Source: Ryuthela nishihirai (taxonomy: Eukaryota; Arthropoda; Arachnida; Araneae; Heptathelidae). From it: DNA of 64,000 nucleotides. The notes under the pieces are model-generated. The model saw only the letters and a program-made list of their open reading frames with translations, had not been told where the DNA came from and ran no database searches. The stretch lies in contig JAWZYU010000028.1 of assembly GCA_038380435.1 (NCBI GenBank), positions 43,583,095 through 43,647,094 of the forward strand. The letters are read 5' to 3'. Below are positions 41,836-52,530 of this stretch, one piece after another. A program made the translations under genes and the position numbers. The number at the start of each line of letters is the position of its first letter. The first letter of the stretch is position 1.

Positions 41836-43408
41836 AATTTACAAACTATTTTTTATATTATTCCAACTATTTATTTCTAGTTATTTATTTATTAAACTAT
41901 CTAAAGTAGGAAAACATATAATAAAGACATTCTTAGTTTATTACTATTATTTTAAAACAAATAACTAAGCCGGTGTTTTCTATGGGAATTGAAATTAGAG
42001 TTCAAGTTTCAAGGAAATATTTTAATATTTAAAGGATATTCAATTTCTTAAGAGAAGTGGTCCATTTTTCTTTTCCAAAACAAAATTAGGAATGAAAAAT
42101 GGTAAAGATCGCCCAGCTTTTGGTCAAGGACACAGCGCCCTTTATCGAAAAGTCAAGATTGAAAAAGAAAATGAGAAAATGGATTCAAAATTCGGAGCGT
42201 AAGGATAATCTAAGAAATAAAACAGAAAAAAGTAGATTTTTAAGACGAAGAATTTTTCAGCAAAACCGAAACCTTCTGGCGCTTCGGCCAAAATGCTCTT
42301 TGTTTTTGAAGACTCCTTTCTCTGAGAGAAAGAGAGAGAGAGAGCAATAAGATGGAAGAATGGCCGAAGTCATAAAACAGTCTGCAGATGAAAGCTTTCT
42401 TCATTTCCAAAAGAGGAATTTTTCTCGTAGAGCTCCAACGAGGGAAAAGAAGAGCAGCCAAGAAGGCAAGAGTCGTCTCGGTCATTCCCGATTCCACAAA
42501 GCAGAGAAGAAAGAGAGAGAGAGAGAAAAATGAAAAAAAAGTGCTTCTGAGCATGCGCACTTCTCTGTAGGTGCGTGAAGAATGTCGCCAAAATAGGATT
42601 TGCTTTGATGTGCCTGTGAAAACGATCAGCTGGTGGAGGAAGAGGCACTCCCATAAAACGATTCCTATTCTTAATGAAGGTTGATTTATTTTTATAACTT
42701 TGGTGTCTAGGGAGGTAAAAGTTTGAAGAGAATGTTGAGTGATAATGCAAAACTATCGGCGAAGCGATATATTTTACCTCCCACAAAAGTTTTCTCAACG
42801 AAATCAATAAATCTAAAGAAGTTGCTTCCTTTTCTTAAACCTGAAGGTTGGAAAATAAGGATACTTTAGATGCTGATGTAGGTTGATAACTATTGGGGAA
42901 AAAATTAGGGGAATATATATATATTACTTTTGTGGGGAGAAGATGAGGTGGGGGGAGGGGAAATATACGAAGAAAAAATATTGTGAGTAATTTGTAGTAT
43001 TTCATAGATTGTTTTTAAGTTTTAATGAAAAAAAGAAATAAAGAGAAGCAGATAAAGATAGTATGGATTCATTAACTGAAAATTGGTTTTTTGGAAGTTT
43101 TTATAGTTTAAAGGAGCAAGGTGTAAAAAACTGTTTTTTTTTTCGTTTCGTTATTTATGAAATTGGAAATAAAATTGTAAGTTTTCAGGAGACGTTAATT
43201 GAATTTTTTTTGATTTTTTTCCCCATAGGATTGGTTGGGTTTGTTATGTTGCAATTGATGGTTTAGTTGTTGGTTATCGTTGATGGAAACATTTAACAGC
43301 AAGAAAATATTCTTTGAAACTCTTTGTGAGTTTAAGGTTTGTTTACTTACAGGAGGTGTAAGAGGGAAAAAATCCGTTTGCTTGCTGTGGAATAAACGTT
43401 GCAAGAGG
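41836..43408. other. No recognised gene; AG microsatellites
   Basis: AT-rich sequence with AGAGAG patches near 42325-42345 and 42505-42530. Overlapping frames on both strands at 42099-42807 have biased composition and no domain. Confidence 0.4.
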
Positions 43409-43543
43409 TACAGTCGCTCAAAAAAGTATCCGAACATTATGGTTGATTACAGAATTCAGAAAAAATATCTTGCAACGATTTTTTTAGAAATTAGTGATCT
43501 GGCAACCTTCGTGTCACGTGATTACAGAATTCAGGAAAAATAT
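43409..43543 (+). mobile_element. MITE left arm with a second partial start
   Basis: The left arm TACAGTCGCTCAAAAAAGTA runs to CCTTCGTGTCACGTG at 43520, then jumps to ATTACAGAATTCAGGAAAAA, an internal part of the same arm. The same junction is present on the reverse strand near 39930-39960. Confidence 0.82.
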
Positions 43544-43842
43544 ATGGAGCGTGTACAGCAACTGTACACGCTCCAGTTACCGTTCACAGCAAACTGGAGC
43601 GTGTGCAGTTACTGCACACGCTCCAGTTTGCTATGAACGGTAGCTTCACACGCTCCAGTTTGCTGTGAACGGTAACTGCACACGCTCAATATTTCGGTGA
43701 GTGAGCCCACACGATCCAGGTTTTTGTGAGCTCACACGATCCAATGTGCTGTGAACATTAACCGCAACCGCTCCAGTTTGCTGTGAACGGTAACTGCACA
43801 CGCTCCATATTCATTGCATTATATATTCATACGCATTATATG
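43544..43842 (-). repeat. Fold-back segment B, inverted relative to 39.5-39.95 kb
   Basis: At least four alternating units of GGAGCGTGTGCAGTTACTG, CTCCAGTTTGCTGTGAACGG and complements, then GTGAGTGAGCCCACACG, GTGAGCTCACACGATCC, ATTCATTGCATTATATATTC. The order is the reverse complement of segments A1 and A2 but lacks the MITE arm that separates them there. Confidence 0.82.
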
Positions 43843-44052
43843 TACTGAAAAAATATCCGAACATTAGGTTGATTACAGAATTCAGAAAAAATATCTGGCA
43901 ACGATTTTTTTTAGAAATTAGTGATCTGGCAACCTTCGTGTCACGTGACACGGTTGCCAGATCACTAATTTCTAAAAAAAATCGTTGCCAGATATTTTTT
44001 CTAAATTCTGCAATCAACCATAGTGTTCGGATACTTTTTTGAGCGACTGTAC
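43843..44052. mobile_element. Palindromic MITE with damaged left end
   Basis: The left inverted repeat is shortened (TACTGAAAAAATATCCGAAC). The arms, a centre with a 5-bp deletion (GTGTCACGTGACACGGTTGC) and an intact right end TACTTTTTTGAGCGACTGTA follow. Confidence 0.86.
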
Positions 44053-44256
44053 ATTGAAGCTGACACTATGTATTGTAGTAAAATCTGGCTAATTGGAAAC
44101 AAATTAGAATATTCTGTATAATTCGAATTTCTTTTTAATATTAAGACCCAACTGGGATTTTATATTAAATTGGAATTTCATGCAAAGCACCAGCATAAAT
44201 AGAAACCCTTGATAAGTCGTAATACGAAAAAAAAAAAGCTCTGTAGTCATATTGTC

Positions 44257-44449
44257 AGCAGTCCCGTGGACGACGGGTTGGCACGCTTGACTATTGGTCA
44301 AAGGGACCTGGGTAAGGCATGGATGATTGTGTTGTTTTTCTGCTGAGGTCCCGCCATCCTCACAGACCTTCTACTGTGGCGTATAAACTAACCGCCTCCT
44401 GTTAGACCTCTGTGGCAAGCAGCTGCTTGAGAGGATATTTGGTTTTTCA
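44257..44449 (+). mobile_element. SINE-B copy with B box deleted
   Basis: The head AGTCCCGTGGACGACGGGTT and GGACCTGGGTAAGGCATGG are joined without the expected TTCGAGTCCCCGGGT. The deletion could have arisen between the two GGGT repeats. The rest of the body and tail is normal. The copy would not be Pol III-competent. Confidence 0.85.
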
Positions 44450-44693
44450 TGGTCGTATTGTCATTATATGGTGTCTGAACACAGGAAGGTAGTCAGGAAA
44501 TAGTTTCGATGTGTGTATGTGTGAGAGGGAGTTCGAAATCCGGATCCCCTGTCCGAATAATTCGAAAAGAATATATCCGTTTGTGAATACAGTCATTAAT
44601 CAATCACTAAAGATAAGAAAATGATGCATTGATTAAGTCACTGCCTTCTAATGAAGATGTATTTTTCAAATTTCGACATATTTTAGCGATGCT

Positions 44694-44893
44694 TATGGCC
44701 GAGTGGTTAGCGCCCTAGGCTACTGATCTAAGGGACCTGGGTTCGAGCCCCGGGTAAGGCATAGCTGTTTGTATCGTTTTTCTGCTGTGGGACTGCCATC
44801 CTCTCAGACCTTCTACTATGGCATATAAACTGACAGGTTCCTGTCAGAGCTCTGTGGCAAGCAGCTGCTTGAGGGGTATTTATTTTTTTATTT
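44694..44893 (+). mobile_element. SINE-B copy, full length
   Basis: The head TTATGGCCGAGTGGTTAGC has a B box in GGGTTCGAGCCCC. The body ends GCAGCTGCTTGAGGGGTA and the tail is TTTATTTTTTTATT. This is a well-preserved copy. Confidence 0.9.
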
Positions 44894-45601
44894 ATATGAG
44901 GGACACAAGATATGCCAGTATTAATAAATGAAACATTTGGCGACAGCATCCAAACATCTGGTTAGGAAACTCCAGAAAATGATTGAGAGTAAAATTAGTG
45001 ACTTTTTCAAATGAGTTGAGTTTTTTTACCGATATCGGTGATTTTTGGGAGCATTTTATGCTATGTAGTATTAAGAACATGTGCAGCAGGTGACAGTAGT
45101 AACGTTAACGGTTCTTTTAGTGGAATAAAATTTTATGTTTAGTCTGCCAGTTCAGTATGGCCTACTGATCTGGTCATCTATGGCCACTTTTTTCTTTTTT
45201 TTCAACCCAGCTGAGGAGTGGTCAACTTCACAGGGTCCTGGTGCTGACATTTATACCTACTAGATTGGACTTGTTTATGGATTTGAGCTTGATTATGGAT
45301 CCTGGACTTGCTGCACTGGTGGGCCTCTGTTGAGGGAGAATCTGCCGCTGTGTTTTCTGTTTGCTTCTGAGTTGCCAGCCCTAAGTGAACAGAGGCATGG
45401 GATACCTTATATCAGCTGGTGGATAATCCTAATCAGAGGCCATCGCAGGTACCTGAACCTTACTTAGCTAGTCAAGCCTAACTGGAGTAATGTGTCTCAG
45501 GCAGGCCATATGGCTCTTGAAAAAGTCCACTTGAAAAGGTGGTGCCTGAAGTTCCTACCAGCATCGGTGACTTCAGCCTTTAGCGGAGGAGGAACAGGTC
45601 T

Positions 45602-46222
45602 TTGCCCCATGCCTGCGATCAGGGGGCTGTTGATGTTGTTGGCCGTACCTATCTCAATAAACCTAGTTTCTTTAAAAATCCTACTAAGCATTTTCTCTCT
45701 GCAGGAACGTGGAACGTGAGGACATTATATAGAAATTATTCTCTTGATGTCCTCACGCAGGAATTCCAGCGCTATAACCTAGATATTCTAGGCTTGCAAG
45801 AGACCAGATGGACAGATAAAGGTCAGATTCTTAAAATTAATCTTAAATTTCTTTTTTCAGGGAGGAACGATAATAAACATCACCAAGGCGTGGGTCTACT
45901 TCTCAGCAGACACGCTAGTGATGCTCTTCAAGGATATGAATACATTGATGAAAGGTTTCTTACAGCAAAATTTCAGACAAGCGTTAAAGACTTGAATCTT
46001 ATCTGCTGTTATGCCCCCACTGAGGACGCCGATGAGGATGAGAAGGATAGGTTTTACGGACAACTTCAGGATATTTTGAATTCTGTCAAGAAAGGGGATA
46101 TTACCCTTGTTCTAGATGACTTCAATGCGAAAGTTGGTACTGACTCTGACCTTTGGGGAGGGGTGATAGGCCCTTTTGGTATTGGTAGCTGCAATGGCAA
46201 TGGCAACGTCTCCTACAGGTAA
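45602..46222 (+). pseudogene. APE-type endonuclease domain of the older LINE
   Basis: The frame reads GTWNVRTLYRN, then LDILGLQETRW (with the catalytic Glu), HHQGVGLLLSR, CCYAPTED and DDFNAKVGTDSDLW. These are the ordered motifs of the apurinic-like endonuclease that nicks target DNA in LINEs. The usual GDFN is DDFN here. The sequence between GIGSCNGNGN and the RT part is out of frame, and the domain is cut off from its RT by the nested element. Confidence 0.85.
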
Positions 46223-47223
46223 CTAAACTTAATGGTTTCAGAATAAAACACTTATTAGAAACACCGCGACATACATAAGTACACATGGGTTTCACCTGAT
46301 GGGCTGCATAAGAATATGATTGAGAATATATTAATTAACAGCAAATGGGCTAGTTCTGTTAGGAATACCAGGGCATATAGGGGAGCTGAAATTGGATCTG
46401 ACCATTACCTTGTTAAAAGTGTCTTGCAACTTAAACTTAAAAAGTGTTGTACTAGGGTTAAAAAGTTTATTTTAATACTGAAGCTCTGAAAGACCCAGTT
46501 ATAGCAAAAGCTTACCATGATAGGTTACTTAGTCATTATGACAGTCATAGTATGCTTACTACTGAAGTTGAGGAAGAATAGGATCATTTTAAACAGGCTT
46601 TTTTGGACACTAACAGTACTCGTTTAGGAAAAAAGGAGCAGAGGAGGCAGTATTATCTGAGTGATAAGGAACATGAGGTCTGTAAATGGTAGCTAGGTAG
46701 TCACTGGAAGGAGAGCTATGCACCAATCCCCTGTGATGATGCATAGAACCGGCCAGGCCTAGCACCTAATGTTCGACCCTGCCTTCTCGTGGTGCGGACC
46801 GTTAGTAACTTTCAAAAGAGATACTCTCTTGTGGAAGTGAACGGAAGGGGAGGGCTGCCAGATTAGTGTGGCCTACTGATCTGGACAACTATGGCTACTT
46901 TTCTTTTTTTTCTACCCTGCTGAGGAGTGGTCAACCACACAGGGTCCTGGTGCTGACCATATAAACCTACTGGACTGGACAGATATATGGCTCTGAGCTT
47001 GATTATGGATCCTAATTTTGCTGCACTGGTGGGCTTCTGTGGAGGGAAAATCTTCCGCTGTGTTTTCTGTTTGTTTGTGGGTTGACAGCCCAAAGTGAAT
47101 AGATTCACAGGATATGTTTATCAGCTGGTGGATAATCCTGAGCTGAAGTCATCGGAGGCACCTGAACTCTTTGCTTCTATTGGCATCGTCAATTTCTACG
47201 TTGGAGGAAATCTTCCAGTGTAG

Positions 47224-47868
47224 ATGGCTTCAGCCTTTAGTAGTGGGGGAACGGGTCTTTGCCCCATGTCTGCAATTAGGGGGCTGTTTGATATTGTCGG
47301 CATTCCCTCTCTCAATAAACATAGTTTCTTTAAACATCCCACTAACCATTTTCTCTCCATAGGTAGTTGGAATGTGAGGACTCTGCACAGAGCTTTTTCT
47401 CTTGATGTCCTCACACAAGAATTCCACCATTATAATTTAGATATTCTTGGCTTGCAAGAGACCAGATGGACAGATAAAGGTCAGATTCTTAAAATTAATC
47501 TTAAATTTCTCTTTTCAGGGAGGGACGACAATAAGCATCACCAAGGCGTGGGTCTGCTTCTCAGCAGACACCCTAGCGATGCTCTTCTAGGATATGAGTG
47601 CATTAATGAAAGGTTTCTTACAGCAAAATTTCAGACAAGCGTTAAAGACTTGAATGTTATCTGCTGTTATGCCCCCACTGAGGATGTCGATGAGGATGAG
47701 AAGGATAGGTTTTATGAACAACTTCAGGATATTTTGAATTCTGTCAAGAAAGGAGATATTACCCTTGTTCTTGGTGACTTCAAGGCCCTTTTGGTATTGG
47801 TAGCTGCAATGGCAATGGCAACCTACAGGTCTCTACAGGTAATCCTCCAGTCTCCTACAGGTAAGTAA
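47224..47868 (+). pseudogene. Endonuclease domain of the younger LINE, catalytic part deleted
   Basis: It begins at ATG (MASAFSSGGTGLCPM), then SWNVRTLHRA, LDILGLQETRW, HHQGVGLLLSR, CCYAPTED and VLGDFKALLV. Compared with the older copy, 43 bases after GACTTCAA are missing, which removes the NAKVG segment with its catalytic Asn and shifts the frame. A short CTACAGGT repeat is then expanded. The frame therefore ends before joining the reverse transcriptase. Confidence 0.87.
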
Positions 47869-47947
47869 ACTCAAAGGATTCAGAATAACTAACACTTATT
47901 ACAAACACCGCGACATACATAAGTACACATGGGTTTCACCTGATGGG

Positions 47948-50218
47948 TTGCATAGGAATATGATTGATTACATATTAATTAACAGCAAATGGGCTAGTTC
48001 TGTTAGGAATACCAGGGCATATAGGGGAGCTGAAATTGGATCTGACCATTACCTTGTTAAAAGTGTGTTGCAACTTAAACTTAAAAAGTGTTGTGCTAGG
48101 GTTAAAAAATTTACTTTTAATACTGAAGCTCTGAAAGATCCAGTTATAGCCAAAGCTTACCATGATAGGTTACTTAGTCATTATGACAGTCATGGTTTGC
48201 TTACTACTGAAGTTGAGGAAGAATGGGATCATTTTAAACAGGCTTTTTTGGACACTAACAGTACTCTTTTAGGAAAAAGGGAGCAGAAGAGACAGAATTA
48301 TCTGAGTGATAAGGCACTTCAGCTTATTTCGGAAAGAAAGAACTGCAGGAATGTCTTTAATCAATACCCTACTAGTTCTAATAGAAAGCATTACAGAGAA
48401 CTTAATAAACGTGTAAAAGATCAGTTAGCTGCTGATAAGAATCTTTGGCTTGATGGTTTGGCTGACAAAGCCGAGGAAGCAGTTAGACAGCACAACAGCA
48501 GAGAGCTGTACCAGATAGTTAAGGTTTTATGTGGTAGAAAACGGACAGGCATACAAGGATTGAAGGATAAACAAGGTAAGGTTATAGAAGGGGAAGATTC
48601 TGTCATGGCTAGGTGGGCTGAGCATTTCAGTGATGTTCTAAACAATGTAGTTGGTTCTGCTCCCATTGTTTGCAGTGATGATGGATGCATTGGTGGCTTT
48701 AATGTTGGCCCTATAACACAATCTGAAGTTATTTTGGCTGTTTCTAAACTTAAACTATATATATCCGCAGGGGTAGATGAAATTACTACCGAAATGCTTA
48801 GAGCTGGGAATGTTTCGGTTACCACTTGCATGACTGAAATTCTGAATATCTTTTATGATAAAGGCATGGTTCCTAAGGATTTTACCAGAGCTATTGTTAT
48901 CCCTATTTTCAAAAAAGGTGATCGCAGTTCTTGTGATAACTATAGGGGTATCAGCCTACTCTCTGTTCCAGGTAAAGTTCTTTCCATGATTGTTCTTAAT
49001 AGAATTAAGAATCTGGTTGACAGTCAATTGCGTGATGAGCAATGTGGATTCAGAAGTGGTAGGGTATGTGTGGATCAGATATTTTCACTTAGGCAGATTC
49101 TTGAGAAATGTTTAGAGTTTCAGAAACCTTTGGTTGCTAGCTTTGTTGATTTCAAAAAGGCTTTCGACTCTGTTGATCGTCATAATTTGTGGTTGATTGT
49201 GAGATCATATGGTATACCTGACAAGTTAGTTAACATAATGAAAGCTCTCTATAATAACACTGAGTCGTGTGTGAGAGTTGGTAAGGCTTGTAGCAATTGG
49301 TTTAGCATTACGTCTGGTGTTCGACAAGGGTGCATTTTGTCTTCTTTTCTCTTTAGTTTGGATATTGATTATGTTATGCGAAATTCACTTCAAGGGAAAG
49401 ATTTTGGCCTTAAATGGGCTGGAGATACGAAAATTTCTGATTTAGATTATGCTGATGATTTAGTCCTTTTGGCAAATGATGTTGATGAGATGAACTCTTT
49501 CATTCGAGCCGTTGATGAGACTGGTAGTAGAGTAGGTTTGGTTATAAACAGAGAGAAAACTAAAGTGATAAAAATTGGTCAGGCAGGCTGTGATTCAGTT
49601 AATCTGAATGGTTGTAGTCTTGAGCAGGTGTCACAGTTTAATTATCTTGGGAGCTATGTAACAGATAATGGTGATGTGCGGCATGAGATTAACAGACGAA
49701 TAGGGATTGCTGCCGGGACTTTCAAGAATCTATGGAGAGTGTGGAGAAATAGGCGTATACACCTAAAGACTAAAATTAGACTGTATAAAAGTTTGGTTCT
49801 TTCTAGGGTTAGTTATGGTAGTGAAACTTGGACACTTTGTAAACATGATAACAGGAAACTAGATGCTTTCGATTCCAGATGCTTACGCAGTATCTTGGGC
49901 ATTAGGTGGTTCAACTTTGTAACTAATGATGAGGTTAGGCAAAGGAGTTTGCAACCTCCTTTAAGCAGCATATTGTGCAGAGAGAGACTCCGTTGGTTTG
50001 GCCATGTTGCCCGTATGAATAATTATAGATTGGCGAATAGGGTTATGAACAGTGTGCCTAAAGGCCTTAGAAAGAAGGGGAGACCTAGGATGCGGTGGGC
50101 AGACAATGTCAAACAGGACCTTGTTAGAATTGGTGTGCAGTGGCCAGATGCAGTAGATGTAGCTCAGGATAGACTTGCTTGGAGAACTAAATTGCACGGT
50201 CTGGTTGGACTTCCGTAG
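47948..50218 (+). CDS. LINE reverse transcriptase, intact frame of about 756 residues
   Basis: The open frame extends somewhat upstream of 47948 (HRDIHKYTWVSPDG), so the stated start is only a frame boundary. It first carries the end of the endonuclease (IDYILINSKW, GAEIGSDHYLV with the catalytic SDH). RT motifs follow in order: KKGDRSSCDNYRGISLLS, GFRSGRVCVDQIF, VDFKKAFDSVDR (Asp at about residue 401), GVRQGCILSSFLFSL, LDYADDLVLLAN (YADD at about 501-504), and the C-terminal RVSYGSETW, RLRWFGHVARM (about 680) and GRPRMRWADNV. All core catalytic aspartates are present. It reverse-transcribes LINE RNA at a nicked target. Expression is doubtful because the upstream endonuclease frame is broken. 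Confidence 0.9.
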   Translation: MHRNMIDYILINSKWASSVRNTRAYRGAEIGSDHYLVKSVLQLKLKKCCARVKKFTFNTEALKDPVIAKAYHDRLLSHYDSHGLLTTEVEEEWDHFKQAFLDTNSTLLGKREQKRQNYLSDKALQLISERKNCRNVFNQYPTSSNRKHYRELNKRVKDQLAADKNLWLDGLADKAEEAVRQHNSRELYQIVKVLCGRKRTGIQGLKDKQGKVIEGEDSVMARWAEHFSDVLNNVVGSAPIVCSDDGCIGGFNVGPITQSEVILAVSKLKLYISAGVDEITTEMLRAGNVSVTTCMTEILNIFYDKGMVPKDFTRAIVIPIFKKGDRSSCDNYRGISLLSVPGKVLSMIVLNRIKNLVDSQLRDEQCGFRSGRVCVDQIFSLRQILEKCLEFQKPLVASFVDFKKAFDSVDRHNLWLIVRSYGIPDKLVNIMKALYNNTESCVRVGKACSNWFSITSGVRQGCILSSFLFSLDIDYVMRNSLQGKDFGLKWAGDTKISDLDYADDLVLLANDVDEMNSFIRAVDETGSRVGLVINREKTKVIKIGQAGCDSVNLNGCSLEQVSQFNYLGSYVTDNGDVRHEINRRIGIAAGTFKNLWRVWRNRRIHLKTKIRLYKSLVLSRVSYGSETWTLCKHDNRKLDAFDSRCLRSILGIRWFNFVTNDEVRQRSLQPPLSSILCRERLRWFGHVARMNNYRLANRVMNSVPKGLRKKGRPRMRWADNVKQDLVRIGVQWPDAVDVAQDRLAWRTKLHGLVGLP

Positions 50219-50251
50219 CCCATGGCTGCTTGAGGATGATGATGAAGGCAC

Positions 50252-52160
50252 ATGAGCTTATTTCGGAAAGAAAGAACTGCAGGAATATCCTTAATCAATA
50301 CCCTACTAGTGCTAATAGATTACAAAGAACTTAATAAACGTGTAAAAGATCAGTTAGCTGCTAATAAGAATCTTTGGCTTGATGGCTTGGCTGACAAAGC
50401 CGAGGAAGCAGTTAGACAGCACAACAGCAGAGAGCTGTACCAGATAGTTAATGTTTTATGTGGCAGAAAACGGAGAGGCATACAAGGATTGAAGGATAAA
50501 AAAGGTAAGGTTATAGAAGGGTAGGATTCCGTCATGGCTAGGTGAGCTGAGCATTTCAGTGATGTTCTAAACAATGTTGTTAGTTCTACTCCCATTGTTT
50601 GTAATGATGATAGATGAATTGGTGGCTTTAATTGTGGCTCTATAACACAATCTGAAGTTAGTTTGGCTTTCTAAACTTAAACTTCAATAATCCCCAGGGG
50701 TAGATGAAATTACTACAGAAATCCTTAGAGCTGGGAATGTTTCGGTTACCACTTGGATGACTGAAATTTTGAATATCTTTTATGATAAAGGCATGGTTTC
50801 TAAAGATTTTACCAGAGCTATTATTATCCCTATTTTCAAAAAAGGTGATCGCAGTTCTTGTGATAACTATAGGGGTATCAGCCTACTCTCTGTTCCAGGG
50901 AAAGTTCTTTGCATGATTGTGCTTAATAGAATTAAAAATCTGGTTGACAGGCAATTGCTTGATGAGAAATGTGGGTTCAGAAGTGGTAGGGAATGTGTGG
51001 ATCAGATATTTTCACTTAGGCAGATTCTTGAGAAATGTTTAGAGTTTCAGAAACCTTTGATGGCTAGCTGTGTTGATTTCAAAAAGGCTTTTGACTCTGT
51101 TGATCATCATAATTTGTGGTTGATTGTGAGATCATATGGTATACCAGACAAGTTAGTTAACATAATGAAAGCTCTCTATAATAACACTGAGTCGTGTGTG
51201 AGAGTTGGTAAGGCTTGTAGCAATTGGTTTAGCATTACTTCTGGTGTTCGACAAGGGTACATTTTGTCTCCTTTTCTATTTAGCTTGGTTATTGATTATG
51301 TTATGTGAAATTCACTTCAAGAGAGAGATTTTGGCCTTAAATGGACAGGTGATACTAAAATTTCTGATTTAGATTATGCTGATGATTTAGCCCTTTTGGC
51401 AAATGACGTTGATGAGATGAACGCTTTCATTCAAGCTGTTGATGAGACTGGTAGTAGAGTAGGTTTGGTTATAAACAGAGAGAAAACTAAAGTGATGAAA
51501 ATTGGTCAGGCAGGTTGTGATTCAGTTCATCTGAATGGTTGCAGTCTTGAGCTGGTGTCACAATTTAATTACCTTGGGAGCTATGTAACACAATTTAATT
51601 ACCTTGGGAGCTATGATACTGGTGATATGCGGCATGAGATTAACAGACGAATAGGGATTGCTGCCGGCACTTTTAAGAATCCATGGAGATTGTGGAGAAA
51701 TAGGCGTATACACCTAAAGACTAAAATTAGACTGTGTAATAGTTTGGTTCTTTCTAGGGTTAGTTATGGTAGTGAAACTTGGACGCTGTGTGAACAAGAT
51801 AACAGGAAACTAGATGCTTTTGATTCTAGATGCTTACTACGTAGTATCTTGGGTATTAGGTGGTTTAACTTTGTAACTAAGGATGTGGTTAGGCAAAGGA
51901 GTCGGCAACCTCCTTTAAACAGCATATTGTTCAGAGAGAGACTCCGCTGGTTTGGCCATGTTGCCCGTATGGATTGGCGAATAGGGTTATGCAGTGTGCC
52001 TAGAGGCCTCAGAAGGAGGGGGAGACCTAGGATGCGGTAGGCGGACAATGTCAAACAGAACCTTGTTAGAATTGGTGTGCAGTGGCCGGATGCAGCAGAT
52101 GTAGCTCAGGACAGATATGCTTGGAAAATTAAACTGCACGGTCTGGTTGGACCTCCGTAG
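50252..52160 (+). pseudogene. Reverse transcriptase of the older LINE, broken
   Basis: Frames 50252-50524, 50757-51308 and 51396-52040 together carry the RT motifs: KKGDRSSCDNYRGISLLS, VDFKKAFDSVDH, GVRQGYILSPFL, YADDLALLAN and WFGHVARM. Breaks include TAG near 50521, a frameshift near 50670, TGA at 51306, a duplicated QFNYLGSY segment, and TAG near 52037. Identity to the younger copy is high, so the family was active for some time. Confidence 0.9.
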
Positions 52161-52284
52161 CCCATGGCTGCTTGAGGATGATGATGATGATGATTTAAAA
52201 CTAATATGTTAGAATTACTTTTAATATCACATTGTAAGATAAGCCATATCGATTTTATTGTATTTTACATTTGTTTTTATTTAA

Positions 52285-52530
52285 GAAATGGTCGTATTGT
52301 TTTCGAGAATTTCGAATTAACCAAGTTTTACGTAATTCGAATTTTTTTTTCTGTCCCTTGAATTTCGACTTAGAAGTTTTTTGCAATTAGAATTTTTTTC
52401 GGTCCCTTGAATTTTGAATTAGGTGTATTGTAATTCGAAATTTTTTTGGTCAATTGAATTTCGAATTAATCAGTTTTTTTATAATTCGAATTGTTATTTC
52501 GGTCCGTTGAATTTTGAATTAGGCAAAAAA
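52285..52530 (+). repeat. Diverged tandem repeat of about 50 bp
   Basis: Four units start AATTCGAA or AATTAGAA at 52334, 52385, 52432 and 52483. Each carries T-run, CGGTCCCTTGAATTTNGAA, then a short AT-rich end. A partial unit precedes at about 52297. Confidence 0.85.

Larger units (their letters stand above)
46678..50244 (+). mobile_element. Younger LINE nested in the older copy, with TSD
   Basis: A unit of 3567 bp from GTCTGTAAATGGTAGC to TTGAGGATGATGATG. It is flanked by AAGGAACATGAG (46666-46677) and AAGGCACATGAG (50245-50256), a 12-bp TSD with one difference. It has about 545 bp of 5' sequence, an endonuclease frame, a long reverse transcriptase frame and an (ATG)n 3' end. The domain order, the C-terminal RLRWFGHVARM and GRPRMRWAD motifs and the short-repeat tail suggest an RTE- or Daphne-like clade. 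I cannot fix the clade without a phylogeny. Confidence 0.9.
45143..52205 (+). mobile_element. Older LINE, interrupted by a younger copy of itself
   Basis: The left part (45143-46677) holds the 5' region and endonuclease domain. The right part (50245-52205) resumes at the same point in the reverse transcriptase frame and ends TTGAGG(ATG)n. The two parts are collinear with the younger element at 46678-50244. The 5' end is about 180 bp shorter than the younger copy's. The frame is broken in many places: a frameshift near 45635, a stop near 46580, stops near 50521 and 50545, and a 36-bp tandem duplication near 51570-51610. Confidence 0.88.

Noticed and set aside
42240..42807. Overlapping frames of 106 and 145 codons on the - strand
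   Set aside because: Composition is driven by AG and T-rich microsatellites; the frames overlap in different phases and show no recognisable motif.
48421..48831. 136-codon antisense frame in the LINE
   Set aside because: It lies opposite the intact reverse transcriptase frame and recurs in the older copy only because the sense sequence is shared.
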